64,000 bases of DNA from Duganella sp. Root1480D1 (GCF_001427305.1 NZ_LMFZ01000011.1:25381-89380); one strand, 5' to 3'; numbered from the stretch's first letter, positions 32,394-41,009 are shown. The notes: generated from the sequence alone by a model not told the origin. Numbers and translations: made by a program.

Positions 32394-32879
32394 ATGAACG
32401 ATCTCGACCGCTACGATTACGCGATTCTGGGAGCGCTGCAGGTGGATGGCACGCTGTCTGTGGCGGAGCTGGCGGAAAAGGTTGGCCTTTCGACCACGCC
32501 CTGCTGGAAGCGCCTGAAGCGGCTGGAGGAGGATGGATATTTCGACCGCCGCGTGGCAATCGTCAATCGCCGCAAAGCCGGCTTGCCGGTGACCGTGTTC
32601 GTCAGCGTGCGCACCAGCCAGCACGATGAGAAATGGCTGGCCAGGTTTGCCGCCGCCGTGGTGGCGCTGCCGGAAGTGCAGGAGTTCCACCGCATGAGCG
32701 GCGATATCGACTACCTGTTGAAGGTGGTCACCACCGATATCGAAGGGTATGACCGTTTTTACAAGAAGCTGATCAAGGCCGCGCAACTGACCGGCGTGTC
32801 GTCCGCCTTCTCGATGGAGCAGATCAAGTACACCACCAGCCTGCCGCTTGACCTGGTGTCGCACGGCGCCGGTGGCTGA
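32394..32879 (+). CDS. Lrp/AsnC family transcriptional regulator
   Basis: The 161-residue protein has an N-terminal winged helix (LDRYDYAILGALQVDGTLSVAELAE, then the recognition helix in LSTTPCWKRLKRLEE). A C-terminal RAM/AsnC ligand domain follows (VSVRTSQHDEKW, PEVQEFHRMSGDIDYLLKVV). The length and layout are standard. It is transcribed divergently from the cysteine desulfurase fusion, and the shared 100-bp region carries a repeated GCATTCC motif. The simplest reading is that it autoregulates and controls that gene, perhaps sensing cysteine or another amino acid. Lrp-type cysteine sensors next to cysteine-catabolic genes are known in other bacteria; the link here is inferred. Confidence 0.92.
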   Translation: MNDLDRYDYAILGALQVDGTLSVAELAEKVGLSTTPCWKRLKRLEEDGYFDRRVAIVNRRKAGLPVTVFVSVRTSQHDEKWLARFAAAVVALPEVQEFHRMSGDIDYLLKVVTTDIEGYDRFYKKLIKAAQLTGVSSAFSMEQIKYTTSLPLDLVSHGAGG

Positions 32880-32910
32880 GAGTAACAGCCAACCGTGGGA
32901 TAATGGGCGG

Positions 32911-34101
32911 ATGCTGAAATCCGCACTTCTCTCCCTGCTCCCCGCCCGCAGCAATACCAGCCAGCGCCAGCGCCTGCGCGCCAGCTTCGGTGCCCTGCTT
33001 GGCCTATTGATAACCAGCGTCGTCGCCCATTACCTGCTGGGCGAGAACGCCATGTACCTGGTGGCGCCGATTGGCGCTTCTTCCGTGCTGCTGTTCTGCC
33101 TTCCTGCCAGCCCGATGGCCCAGCCCTGGGCGGTCGTTGGCGGCAACGTGGTTTCCGGCGTGATGGGCGTGGCCTGCGTCCAGCTGTTCGGTCCCGGCCC
33201 CATGGCGGCGGCCCTGGCGACGCCACTGGCGATTGCCGCCATGTTCGCGCTGCGCTGCCTGCACCCGCCCGGCGGCGCCACGGCGCTGATGATGGCGATT
33301 GGCGGCCCGGCGGTGCATGCAATGGGCTTCCGCCTGCCGTTGGGCCCGGTGCTGCTGGACTGCGTGCTGATCGTGCTCGCCGCAATCGTGTATAACAATT
33401 TGACCGGGCGCCGCTATCCGCACAGCCAGCAGCTCGTGCATCCCAACCCGCATGCGACCAAAGACGAGGTGCCGACGGTGCGCTTCGGCTTCCAGCCGGA
33501 GGACCTGGACGCGGTTCTGCGCCAGTACAACCAGGAATTGGATATCAGCCGCGACGACCTGGAAGAACTGTTCCTGAAAACCGAGATGCGCGCCTACCAG
33601 CGCCGCTTCGGCATTATTACCTGCGGCGACATCATGTCGAAAGACGTGGTGACGGCGGAATTCGCGACACCGCTGGCCGATGCCTGGCGTGAAATGCGCC
33701 AGCACCGTATTGCGGCCGTGCCGGTCCTGAACCGCGTGCGGCGCGTGATCGGCATCGTCACCACCAGCGATTTCATGAAGCACGGCGGGCTGGATGATTA
33801 CCACGGCATGCGCCGCCAGTTGCTGGACTTCCTGCGCCCTTCCGGCAGCACGCATTCGGAAAAGCCCGAGGTAGTCGGCCAGATCATGGTGAAGCACCCG
33901 CGCACGGCCAGCGTCGATACGCCAATTACCGAACTGGTGCCGCTGATGGCCGATTCCGGCTTCCACCACATCCCGGTGCTCGATCACGAAGACCGCTTTG
34001 CCGGCATCGTGACCCAGTCCGACGTGGTGGCAGCCCTGTATGCTAGAAACGCTTTGTCAGGGTCAGGATCCCCGACTCCGTCTTCATATCAAGCCGCTTG
34101 A
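32911..34101 (+). CDS. HPP family membrane protein with CBS domain pair
   Basis: From the ATG at 32911 (MLKSALLS) the protein has 396 residues. The N-terminal 170 residues form about four membrane helices with the HPP signature (CLHPPGGATALMMAIGG); the C-terminal part has two CBS motifs (residues about 235-290 and 315-385, with MSKDVVTAEF and GIVTTSDF). HPP proteins are integral membrane proteins implicated in nitrite transport, and CBS pairs bind adenylates, so a nucleotide-gated membrane function is plausible. An in-frame ATG 63 bp upstream overlaps the Lrp gene and is less likely as a start. The last 59 bp overlap the convergent aspartic protease gene. Confidence 0.86.
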   Translation: MLKSALLSLLPARSNTSQRQRLRASFGALLGLLITSVVAHYLLGENAMYLVAPIGASSVLLFCLPASPMAQPWAVVGGNVVSGVMGVACVQLFGPGPMAAALATPLAIAAMFALRCLHPPGGATALMMAIGGPAVHAMGFRLPLGPVLLDCVLIVLAAIVYNNLTGRRYPHSQQLVHPNPHATKDEVPTVRFGFQPEDLDAVLRQYNQELDISRDDLEELFLKTEMRAYQRRFGIITCGDIMSKDVVTAEFATPLADAWREMRQHRIAAVPVLNRVRRVIGIVTTSDFMKHGGLDDYHGMRRQLLDFLRPSGSTHSEKPEVVGQIMVKHPRTASVDTPITELVPLMADSGFHHIPVLDHEDRFAGIVTQSDVVAALYARNALSGSGSPTPSSYQAA

Positions 34102-34672
34102 GGACCGAGTTGCCGAGCAGGATCACGCCCAGGCCGGCCTCGTTGATCGAGCCGTCCACATTGGCGAATTCGAACTCGCCGACCTTCACCTTGTCCAGCT
34201 TCACGATCCACACCGTGGCCGTGCCGGCCGCGGTCTGGGTGAAGGCGCGGCGGCCCTTGTTCTTGTAGTCGATGCCCATCTTGCCCGCCAGCGCAGCAGG
34301 AATCGACACCAGCGTGGCGCCGGTATCGAGCATCATGTTGACAGGCAGGCCATTGATTTCGCCTGCCACCGAGTAGTGGCCGTTCGTATCGGGCGACAGT
34401 ACCATTGAATTGCCGCCACCATTTGATTTGGATGCCGCGTATTCGCCCAGGCGGATGGTATAACGCTTGCCGCCTTCCTCAATGGTGGCTTCACCGGACG
34501 TAACGCCAACCAGTCTGCTACCATCTGGCAGCGTGGCGCCTACCGGGAAAGTGCGTGGTGCGCCCCCGTTAACCGATAACAGGGCCCGCTCTTTCAGGGT
34601 GCCGACCAGGCTGACATCGGCCTGGGCCGAAAGTGCGGTTAATATCAAAGCAGCGGCTAGCGCGATACGCAT
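34043..34672 (-). CDS. retropepsin-like aspartic protease, exported
   Basis: The 209-residue protein has a signal peptide (residues 1-18, ending AQA). The first half is probably a small beta domain (TLKERALLSVNGG). The second half is a single-lobe retropepsin-like domain with the active-site triad DTGA at 116-119 (MMLDTGATLVSIP) and the flap-like VSLPxx-type strand later (VKVGEFEFANVDGSI, GVILLGNSVLKRL). This matches the clan AA, TIGR02281-type bacterial aspartic proteases that must dimerise to work. Being predicted in the periplasm or inner membrane fits known members. The 3' end overlaps the HPP-CBS gene by 59 bp in antisense. The start is about 20 bp from a T/A-rich promoter-like region near 34690. 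Confidence 0.85.
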   Translation of the reverse strand: MRIALAAALILTALSAQADVSLVGTLKERALLSVNGGAPRTFPVGATLPDGSRLVGVTSGEATIEEGGKRYTIRLGEYAASKSNGGGNSMVLSPDTNGHYSVAGEINGLPVNMMLDTGATLVSIPAALAGKMGIDYKNKGRRAFTQTAAGTATVWIVKLDKVKVGEFEFANVDGSINEAGLGVILLGNSVLKRLDMKTESGILTLTKRF

Positions 34673-34765
34673 TGCAGGAAACTCCGGTCAAAATTGCATT
34701 TTGACACACTTTCGACCGTTAAATTGTTGACTGTTGGGCGCAACATTTCGATAGAATCTAGTCAT

Positions 34766-36988
34766 ATGCAAACGTTGAAAAGGGTGCTTGCACTCGCCCT
34801 AGAAGAAGCGCAAACCGGTTTTGCGACATTGTGCAAACGGATGACCGACCAGGCCGATGAAGTTCTGGGCGAAGCCCTGCGTACTGCACCGTCGACGGAA
34901 CAGCGCCTTGCCGGAGCATGCCGCGTCTTCCTGCGCGAGCAGGGTGCTGCCTTGCGCGCGCGCATGGAGCGCTCCTATGCCGGCCTGCTGGCGCGCGCCA
35001 TGCAGACCATGCACACCGACCTGCGCACCGGCCTGCACAACTTCAGCGCCGACACCCTGACCCTGATCGACGACGAAGTCGTGACGCGCCAGATCGAAGT
35101 CGAACGCCTGCTGCTGAAGCTGCGCGACGCCGACGAACTCAGTCTCGGCCACCTGAACCTGATCATCGCCCAGATGCATGGCGACAGCGAAGTGCGCGAG
35201 CGTGAAAACCCATTCCGCCCTTACCTGCTGGCGCGCTCCCTGTACGACGCGCTGCACGCCATGGTGGCAGACGAAGCGCAGAGCAAACTGCTGTTCGATG
35301 TCCTGTCGCAAGCCATGACGGCGCAACTGGGCGACTTCTACAACCGCTTGCGCGAAGTGTTCGAATCGCGCGGCATCCGTTCGCGCCTGGTAGCACGCCC
35401 ATCGGCGCTGAACCGGCTGGAACAGGAACGCCTGGCCTGGCAACGCGCCGCCACCGGGCAAGCCGACGCCGACATCGCCATGCGCCAGCGCGTGGCGCGC
35501 CTGGGCGCGGTGCAAAAGGAAATCCAGCAGGATTCGCCGCCCAGCATCCTGCAGGGGCAGCCGGACATGCCGTCCAAGCCGGAACTGCAGGAACTGGTGT
35601 TCAGCATGTTCAATCCGTCCGGCATCCGGCGCAGTGCGCCGCAGCCGCAGAACACGCTGCGCGCGCAGCTCGATAACGCCCTGCGCCAGCTCCAGCGCGA
35701 ACATGCCGGCAGCGCGCCGCAGCCGCCGCTGGCCCTCCTCAACCGGATGACCAACCTGCCGCACGGCTCGGAACGCATCGTGGTGGAACTGGTCGGCCTG
35801 CTGTTCGAATACATCCTGAACGACGACCAGCTTCCGAAGGGCATACGGGAACAACTGTGCCGCCTGCACGCGCCCTTCCTGCGCGCAGCGCTGAAGGACC
35901 TGGCGGTACTGCAAGGCGCCCACCTGCCGGCGCGCCATTTGCTGGACCGCATTGGCAGTGCCGCCATCGGCATCGGCGCCGATTCGCCGCTGCAGCAACC
36001 GCTGCAGGGCGAGGTGGAACGGCTGGTCAACCAGGTACTGGAACAGTACGAGCACGATGCCTCCGTGTTTGCCGATGCCGGCCTGGAACTGGACGGTTTC
36101 CTGGCCGGCCTGCTGCGCGAGTGCGACCCGGTGGTGCGCCGTGCCATGCCGGCTTTCGAGCGCGCCGTGAAAGTGGCGCCGTTCGTGGCGGCCCTGGCCG
36201 ACACCTTGCGCGGCCAGCTCGAGTCGGTCAATGTCGACCGCCGCATGATGGACTTCATCACCGGCACCTGGGCGCAGGTGATGGTGCATACCTATGGCCG
36301 CCAGCCGGACTACGGCAAGCTGTTGCCGGAGCTGGTATGGAGCGCGCAGGAAAAGATCCTGCCGGAAGAACGCGCGGTGCTGATGAAAATGCTGCCTGCT
36401 TTGGGCCGCGAACTGCGCGCGGGCCTGGCAACCATCGGCAAGAGCGAAGCGGAGGCGCAGGCTGCGCTGGACCAGCTGGTGTCGCTGCACATGGATGTGC
36501 TGGCCAATAATATGCCGATGCCCACCACGCCGCGCATGAATGTGGCGGGCTTGCGCGAGCGCTTTGCCGCGATCGATGCGGGACACCCGGCATTAGTGGC
36601 TGCAAGCCATAGCGATACCTTGCCGGCCCAGGCCCAGTTCATCGCTGAATTCGCGCTGCATGGCGTCCTCGCCACGGTGCAGCCCGACCCGGCGCTGGCT
36701 CCGGTATCGAGCTACGAAGAAGAATGGCTGCAATGGGCGCAGGCTGGCAATGGCTTCGAGATGCTGTCCGGCGACAGCTATGTGCCGCTGCGCCTGGGCG
36801 CGGTGGCAGCGCACCACGCCGGTTTCATCTTCACGGCGCCGGATCATTCCACGCCGCTGGTGTACTCGCGCGCTGCGCTGCTGGCAGCCATGCGCGATGG
36901 CAGCCTGCGGCCGATGGAGTATTCGCCGCTGTTCGAGCGCGCAGTGGAGTCGCTGATGACCGGTGCGGAGTCGCTGGACGCCGCCTGA
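34766..36988 (+). CDS. DUF1631 family protein
   Basis: The protein from the ATG at 34766 (MQTLKRVL) has 740 residues. It is long, mostly helical and Arg/Leu/Gln-rich, as in the DUF1631 family found mainly in Burkholderiales and related bacteria; no enzyme motif is visible. Typical segments are LSLGHLNLIIAQMHG and NPFRPYLLARSLYDAL in the first half. The second half ends in a PilZ-like or small beta domain (GDSYVPLRLGAVAAHHAGFIFT). A near-consensus -10 box (TAGAAT at 34753-34758) lies just ahead of the start, with a TTGACT 19 bp further upstream. An in-frame ATG 72 bp upstream is less well placed. The cellular role is unknown. Confidence 0.78.
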   Translation: MQTLKRVLALALEEAQTGFATLCKRMTDQADEVLGEALRTAPSTEQRLAGACRVFLREQGAALRARMERSYAGLLARAMQTMHTDLRTGLHNFSADTLTLIDDEVVTRQIEVERLLLKLRDADELSLGHLNLIIAQMHGDSEVRERENPFRPYLLARSLYDALHAMVADEAQSKLLFDVLSQAMTAQLGDFYNRLREVFESRGIRSRLVARPSALNRLEQERLAWQRAATGQADADIAMRQRVARLGAVQKEIQQDSPPSILQGQPDMPSKPELQELVFSMFNPSGIRRSAPQPQNTLRAQLDNALRQLQREHAGSAPQPPLALLNRMTNLPHGSERIVVELVGLLFEYILNDDQLPKGIREQLCRLHAPFLRAALKDLAVLQGAHLPARHLLDRIGSAAIGIGADSPLQQPLQGEVERLVNQVLEQYEHDASVFADAGLELDGFLAGLLRECDPVVRRAMPAFERAVKVAPFVAALADTLRGQLESVNVDRRMMDFITGTWAQVMVHTYGRQPDYGKLLPELVWSAQEKILPEERAVLMKMLPALGRELRAGLATIGKSEAEAQAALDQLVSLHMDVLANNMPMPTTPRMNVAGLRERFAAIDAGHPALVAASHSDTLPAQAQFIAEFALHGVLATVQPDPALAPVSSYEEEWLQWAQAGNGFEMLSGDSYVPLRLGAVAAHHAGFIFTAPDHSTPLVYSRAALLAAMRDGSLRPMEYSPLFERAVESLMTGAESLDAA

Positions 36989-36991
36989 GGT

Positions 36992-37414
36992 TCAGGATTC
37001 GGCCTGCCACAACTCCCAGCAACCGCCCTGCAGGCGGAAGCGGTAGATGACCGGGCCAGCCTCCACTTCCGCCTGGCCGACGTCGCGGCGAACCGACATG
37101 CCGTGCTTCTTGACGATCTCCCCCAGCAGTTCCTGGCTGCGGTACGCGGTGCGCGGCACCATGGTCGTAGTCGGGCCTTCCGCGCCATTGAGCACTTTCT
37201 GCAAGGGGTCGGCGGTGCGCGCGTTGGCAAACAGGCGGTCCGCCTGGTAGCGCGGCAGGAAGGCGTCAAACGATTCCGGCGCTTTGGCGCCGCAGCCCTT
37301 GCGCATGGTTTGCACTCCCTTGGTCAGCGACGGCAGCAGACGGGTCGAATACCACATGCCGCCGACCAGGCCCCCCGCCAATAACATCAAAAACATTGCG
37401 CGCTTGCTCAGCAT
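36992..37414 (-). CDS. exported small protein, tandem paralogue 1, unknown function
   Basis: The 140-residue protein has an N-terminal hydrophobic signal or anchor (about 5-25) and a mature part with FDAFLPRYQADRLFANART, PLQKVLNG and a C-terminal YRFRLQGGCWELWQ. The same pattern (FDSFLPRY, DRQFATGRTVFPLE, YRFRQQDGCWYLWQ) is present in the neighbour at 37419-37817, so the two are tandem paralogues. Two Cys, one early and one in the GCW motif, could form a disulfide. The gap to the neighbour is 4 bp. The family is not recognised; no function is proposed. Confidence 0.68.
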   Translation of the reverse strand: MLSKRAMFLMLLAGGLVGGMWYSTRLLPSLTKGVQTMRKGCGAKAPESFDAFLPRYQADRLFANARTADPLQKVLNGAEGPTTTMVPRTAYRSQELLGEIVKKHGMSVRRDVGQAEVEAGPVIYRFRLQGGCWELWQAES

Positions 37415-37418
37415 CTTT

Positions 37419-37817
37419 TCACAGTGATGAATCTTCGAATTGCCACAGGTACCAGCAACCGTCCTGCTGGCGGAAACGGTAGAAGTAGACCAGCGAATCG
37501 GAATCGGGGCGGAACACGTTCAGCTCCATCCCGCCCGGCGTGGCAAGCTGCCTGGTCGACAGGTGCTCGGTCTTGATGACGTCGGCCAGCAGGGTGGCAG
37601 CGGCAAACTGCTCGCGCGTCACCTGCGTTTTCTTTTCTTCCGAGGTACCCAGCGACTCGAGCGGGAACACCGTGCGCCCGGTCGCGAACTGGCGGTCCAC
37701 CATATAGCGCGGCAGGAAGCTATCGAATTTCTCCGCCACGCAGCCATGCTGCGCCGGTGGCGCCGCGCAACCCGCCAACGCCGCTGCAGCAACCATCAAT
37801 GTCAGGATTTTTTTCAT
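37419..37817 (-). CDS. probable lipoprotein, tandem paralogue 2, unknown function
   Basis: From the ATG at 37815-37817 the 132-residue protein has a lipoprotein signal, MKKILTLMVAAAALAGC, with lipobox LAGC and Cys at 17. The mature part has FDSFLPRYMVDRQFATGRTVFPLE and ends with YFYRFRQQDGCWYLWQFED, matching its paralogue 4 bp downstream. The start codon overlaps the stop of the small membrane protein gene upstream (ATGA), which fixes this start over a longer frame. It may sit in the outer membrane. Unlike paralogue 1, whose signal lacks an obvious lipobox, it should be lipid-anchored, suggesting the copies have different locations. Confidence 0.72.
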   Translation of the reverse strand: MKKILTLMVAAAALAGCAAPPAQHGCVAEKFDSFLPRYMVDRQFATGRTVFPLESLGTSEEKKTQVTREQFAAATLLADVIKTEHLSTRQLATPGGMELNVFRPDSDSLVYFYRFRQQDGCWYLWQFEDSSL

Positions 37818-38152
37818 TGTTTCTTCGCTCCCAAGAAGATCTTTCCGGCCACCACGATCAGGCAAGCAGTTGGGGCGCCCCCGAAGAGAAAGAAGCAAAC
37901 GGCCAGGAGCCCGATAGAAAGCAGTTTGCACGCCATGACACGATACCTTGGAATCAGGCGCGGCGCGGACACCAGGATCGCCAGCGCCAGCGTGGTCAGC
38001 ATCATTGGCCAGTCGATGACGATCGGATAGCGCCTTTGGATGAACAGGTTCTGGCTGTCCGGCCAGGCCAAGGTCAGCGCCATCAGCAACACCGTAAACC
38101 AGGCCACGAATACGGCTCCGGCAAGCGGGTTGCGAGACTGTGCAGCGCTCAT
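37814..38152 (-). CDS. small membrane protein, three predicted helices
   Basis: The 112-residue protein has hydrophobic segments near residues 10-30, 48-64 and 74-103 separated by Arg-rich loops (FIQRRYPIVID, RLIPRYRVM). No motif allows a family assignment. It overlaps the cupin gene upstream by 4 bp and the lipoprotein downstream by 4 bp, so it is one unit with them. Its role may be tied to the lipoprotein pair, but this is from position only. Confidence 0.62.
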   Translation of the reverse strand: MSAAQSRNPLAGAVFVAWFTVLLMALTLAWPDSQNLFIQRRYPIVIDWPMMLTTLALAILVSAPRLIPRYRVMACKLLSIGLLAVCFFLFGGAPTACLIVVAGKIFLGAKKQ

Positions 38153-38625
38153 AGCGGCCCGAAGTCCTTGCCTTCCGAGAGCTTATAGACCTTGATCTTG
38201 TCGCCGGTGCGCACCATGCGGCGATCCAGCGCAGGGAAGTCCGCCACTTCGCTTTCCAGGTTTTCGCCGCCCATCAGGTAGACCAGGTCGTCGCTGCCGC
38301 GGTTGATCATCTGGTGCGCCTTGGATGGCGTGGGGAAGCCGACAAAGTCGCCCGGCTCCAGCTCATAGTCCTCGCCGTCGATATGCGCAATGCCGCGCCC
38401 CGACAGGATGTAGACCCACTCTTCCTCGTTGTGGTGCAGGTGATAGGCAAACGACTCCTTGCCCGGCTTGACGCGGCCAATGCTGACGCCGGTGCGCTTC
38501 AAGCCCGCCATGCGCGACAGTTGCGAGCCGCTGATTTCCGAAGCCGGGTTCCACGGATGCGAGAAGCTGCCCTCCGCTTCCTGGGACTGCTGGCGTTTCA
38601 CGATATGCTTGTATGGTTCGCTCAT
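38149..38625 (-). CDS. cupin domain protein
   Basis: The 158-residue protein has the cupin 2 motifs: motif 1 near residues 62-80 (HLHHNEEEWVYILSGRG, with the His-His-Glu metal ligands) and motif 2 near 93-107 (PGDFVGFPTPSKAHQ, with the last His). These suggest an intact metal site. Cupins of this size bind small ligands or act as isomerases or dioxygenases; the substrate is not evident. It is the first gene of a four-gene minus-strand unit with the small membrane protein and the two paralogues. The start is 1 bp after the stop of the ADP-ribosylglycohydrolase relic upstream. Confidence 0.85.
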   Translation of the reverse strand: MSEPYKHIVKRQQSQEAEGSFSHPWNPASEISGSQLSRMAGLKRTGVSIGRVKPGKESFAYHLHHNEEEWVYILSGRGIAHIDGEDYELEPGDFVGFPTPSKAHQMINRGSDDLVYLMGGENLESEVADFPALDRRMVRTGDKIKVYKLSEGKDFGPL

Positions 38626-39028
38626 TCAATGCCTTTCTGCAGCCCTGAACAGGGCGCTAGCCATCGATTCAATTTCGTCCCGCATGTGGAGGCGTTCCAT
38701 CCAGGGTGCGGGAATTTGCCGGACTCCATAGTATGCCCCCGCCAGTTGTCCGGCGATCGCCGCGGTGGTGTCGGCATCATTGCCCAGGTTTGCGGCCGCC
38801 AGGATGGCTGATTCAAAATCGCCGCTGTGTGCAAAGCACCACAGCGCAGTCTCCAGCGAAGCGACGGAGTAGCCCGAGCCGGTGACTTCGTTGCGCGCGA
38901 TGAGCGCGCGGCATGAATTCCACCGCAGTGCCGACCGCATCTCCACATGCCAGGCCGGCCAGGCATCCACGATAGCGCTCTTCAAGCGTTGGCATCCACG
39001 GACCTCGTCTCTTGTCAATTCGCAACAT
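38626..39028 (-). pseudogene. ADP-ribosylglycohydrolase (DraG-like) with internal deletion
   Basis: Two frames together outline a DraG-family protein that normally has about 300 residues. The 5' part (start at 39026-39028 or 38993-38995) encodes the family N-terminus, TLEERYRGCLAGLACGDAVG followed by TAVEFMPR. The 3' part, in another frame, encodes GYSVASLETALWCFAHSGDF and AANLGNDADTTAAIAGQLAG, the C-terminal metal-binding region. They join near 38910, with the middle of roughly 180 residues missing and the frame changed. The C-terminal Asp residues of the binuclear Mg site remain, but a working enzyme is not possible from either frame alone. It abuts the cupin gene by 1 bp. Confidence 0.78.
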
Positions 39029-39127
39029 TCTAGCAGCGCAGGCGGGCGGCAGCGAAGCAGGCCATATTGAATGGCCGTTACCCTTAGCGTATGCTTGTCG
39101 CTCCTTCATTTACCCGGATCAAGACAA

Positions 39128-40945
39128 ATGAAACATCGTATTACCCTCGGCACGCTGGCGGCCGCCGTTTTGCTGGCTTATGCCCCTGTCCAGGCCAATG
39201 CTGCCGCTGCCAAGCCGGCGGCGGTAGAAAAGGCACCGGCCAAGAGCAATGAGGCAGCAAAGAAGCAGTTCTGGACACTGGCCGACGAATACTACGATGC
39301 CATCGCCAAATTCGATCCGGTCGGCGCGACCCAGAACGGCGACAACCGCTTCGACGACCAACTGGGCACCGCCATCTGGCCGGAATCGCGCGCCAGGCAG
39401 TTCGACCTGTACCGCACGTTCACCAAGCGCCTGCAAGCGATTCCGCGCGCGCAACTCAATCGCAGCGACCGTATCAGCTACGACGTGATGGCCTTCGAGC
39501 TGAAGACCTACCTGGCTTACGAGCCCTTCCCTGAACACCTGCTGCCGATCGAGCATATGAGCAGCATGCCGGTCACCCTGGCCAACTTCTCCGGCGGCGA
39601 CGCTTCGCAGCCGCTGACCACGGTCAAGGAATACGAGGCTTACCTGAGCCGCCTGAACCAGCTCCCGGCGTGGATCGACCAGGCCATCGCCAACATGAAG
39701 GAAGGCATGGCCAAGGGCATCACCCAGCCGAAAGCGATCATGCTTGCCGCGCTGCCGCAGTTCCAGAAGCTGGTCAGCGAAACGCCAGAAAAGAACATTT
39801 ACTTCACGCCGGTGAACAAATTCCCGGCCAGCTTCAGCGACGCCGACAAACAGCGCCTGGCCGCCGCCTACCGCGCCACCGTGGCCGACAAGCTGAACCC
39901 GGCGCTGAGCAAGCTGTCCGCCTTCGTCGAGCAGGAATACATTCCAGCCTGCCGCACCAGCACCGGCTGGAGCGCCCTGCCGAACGGCGCGGCCTGGTAC
40001 AAGGTACGCATCGCCGATTCCACCACCACCAGCAAGACCGCCGAAGAAATCCACCAGACCGGCCTGCGCGAAGTAGCGCGCATCCAGGCCGAATACGCCA
40101 AGCTGGGCCCGAAACTGGGCTACAACGGCCCGGCCGCCGGCCTGCCGACGTGGGTGTCGCAGCAGCCGAAATTCTTCCCCTTCAAAACGGAAGACGAAGT
40201 GCAGGCCGTGTACCACAAGCTGAACGACCTGCTGGACACCAAGCTGCCCTCGATGTTCACCCTGATCCCGAAGGCCAAGCTGGACCTGCGCCTGGAGCCT
40301 GAACTGAGCCGCGACACCGCCTCCGACCACTACACCGCGCCGGCACTGGATGGCTCGCGTCCCGGCGTGTTCTGGTCCGTGGTGACCGATCCGACCAAGT
40401 ACGGCAGCACCGGCATGAACACCCTGTTCCTGCATGAAGGCAAACCAGGCCACCACTTCCACATCGCCCTGATGCAGGAACTGGACATGCCGAAGTTCCG
40501 CAAATTCGGCGGCAACACCGCCTTCACCGAAGGCTGGGCGCTGTACGCCGAAACCCTGGGCAAGGAAATGGGCCTGTACGAAGATCCGGCCCAGTACTTC
40601 GGCCACCTGAACGACGAGATGCTGCGCGCGGTGCGCCTGGTGGTCGACACCGGCATGCACGCCAAAGGCTGGACCCGCGAGCAATCGATCAAGTACATGA
40701 CCGAAACCCTGGGCGATGAAAGCGTGGCGCGCAACCAGACCGAGCGCTACATGGTATGGCCGGCGCAGGCCCTGGCCTACAAGACCGGCGCCCTGAAGAT
40801 CCAGGAACTGCGCGCCAAGGCCGAGAAGGCGCTGGGCAGCAAGTTCACGCTGGCCAAGTTCCACGCCATCGTGCTGGGCGACGGCACCGTCCCGCTCGCC
40901 CTGCTGGAGTCCAAGGTCGACGCCTGGATCGCCGCCAGCAAATAA
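39128..40945 (+). CDS. DUF885 family exported protein (predicted metallopeptidase-like)
   Basis: From the ATG at 39128 the protein has 605 residues, with a signal peptide (residues 1-25, ending VQANA). It matches the DUF885 family. The C-terminal half holds HEGKPGHHFHIALMQEL near residue 435 and AFTEGWALYAETLGKEMG shortly after, a His/Glu arrangement like that of HExxH-plus-Glu gluzincins, so zinc-dependent peptidase activity is suspected. Family members are predicted to be secreted or periplasmic. A longer in-frame start at 39071 has no signal peptide and is rejected. The gene is followed 14 bp later by a palindromic repeat that may also serve as a transcription stop. Confidence 0.88.
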   Translation: MKHRITLGTLAAAVLLAYAPVQANAAAAKPAAVEKAPAKSNEAAKKQFWTLADEYYDAIAKFDPVGATQNGDNRFDDQLGTAIWPESRARQFDLYRTFTKRLQAIPRAQLNRSDRISYDVMAFELKTYLAYEPFPEHLLPIEHMSSMPVTLANFSGGDASQPLTTVKEYEAYLSRLNQLPAWIDQAIANMKEGMAKGITQPKAIMLAALPQFQKLVSETPEKNIYFTPVNKFPASFSDADKQRLAAAYRATVADKLNPALSKLSAFVEQEYIPACRTSTGWSALPNGAAWYKVRIADSTTTSKTAEEIHQTGLREVARIQAEYAKLGPKLGYNGPAAGLPTWVSQQPKFFPFKTEDEVQAVYHKLNDLLDTKLPSMFTLIPKAKLDLRLEPELSRDTASDHYTAPALDGSRPGVFWSVVTDPTKYGSTGMNTLFLHEGKPGHHFHIALMQELDMPKFRKFGGNTAFTEGWALYAETLGKEMGLYEDPAQYFGHLNDEMLRAVRLVVDTGMHAKGWTREQSIKYMTETLGDESVARNQTERYMVWPAQALAYKTGALKIQELRAKAEKALGSKFTLAKFHAIVLGDGTVPLALLESKVDAWIAASK

Positions 40946-40958
40946 GCAAGACTGCTGG

Positions 40959-41002
40959 GCCCGTGTCACACCATGGGGTCACACCCCAAGTGTGACACGG
41001 GC
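40959..41002. repeat. dispersed palindrome (GCCCGTGTC / GGGGTCA family), copy 1
   Basis: A 44-bp palindrome with 13-bp perfect outer arms (GCCCGTGTCACAC and its complement) around TGGGGTCACACCCC. It lies between convergent genes (DUF885 stop 40945, thioesterase stop 41010). Related copies are at 47020-47062 and 51459-51503. Confidence 0.8.
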
Positions 41003-41009
41003 TGGGCAG

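Noticed and set aside
34799..36586. A 595-codon minus-strand frame antisense to the DUF1631 gene
   Set aside because: It is a shadow of codon bias; the product is low complexity and rich in Arg, Gln and His.
39119..40969. A 616-codon minus-strand frame antisense to the DUF885 gene
   Set aside because: The plus-strand gene has a signal peptide and conserved His/Glu motifs. The antisense frame runs into the palindrome at 40959 and has no family features.
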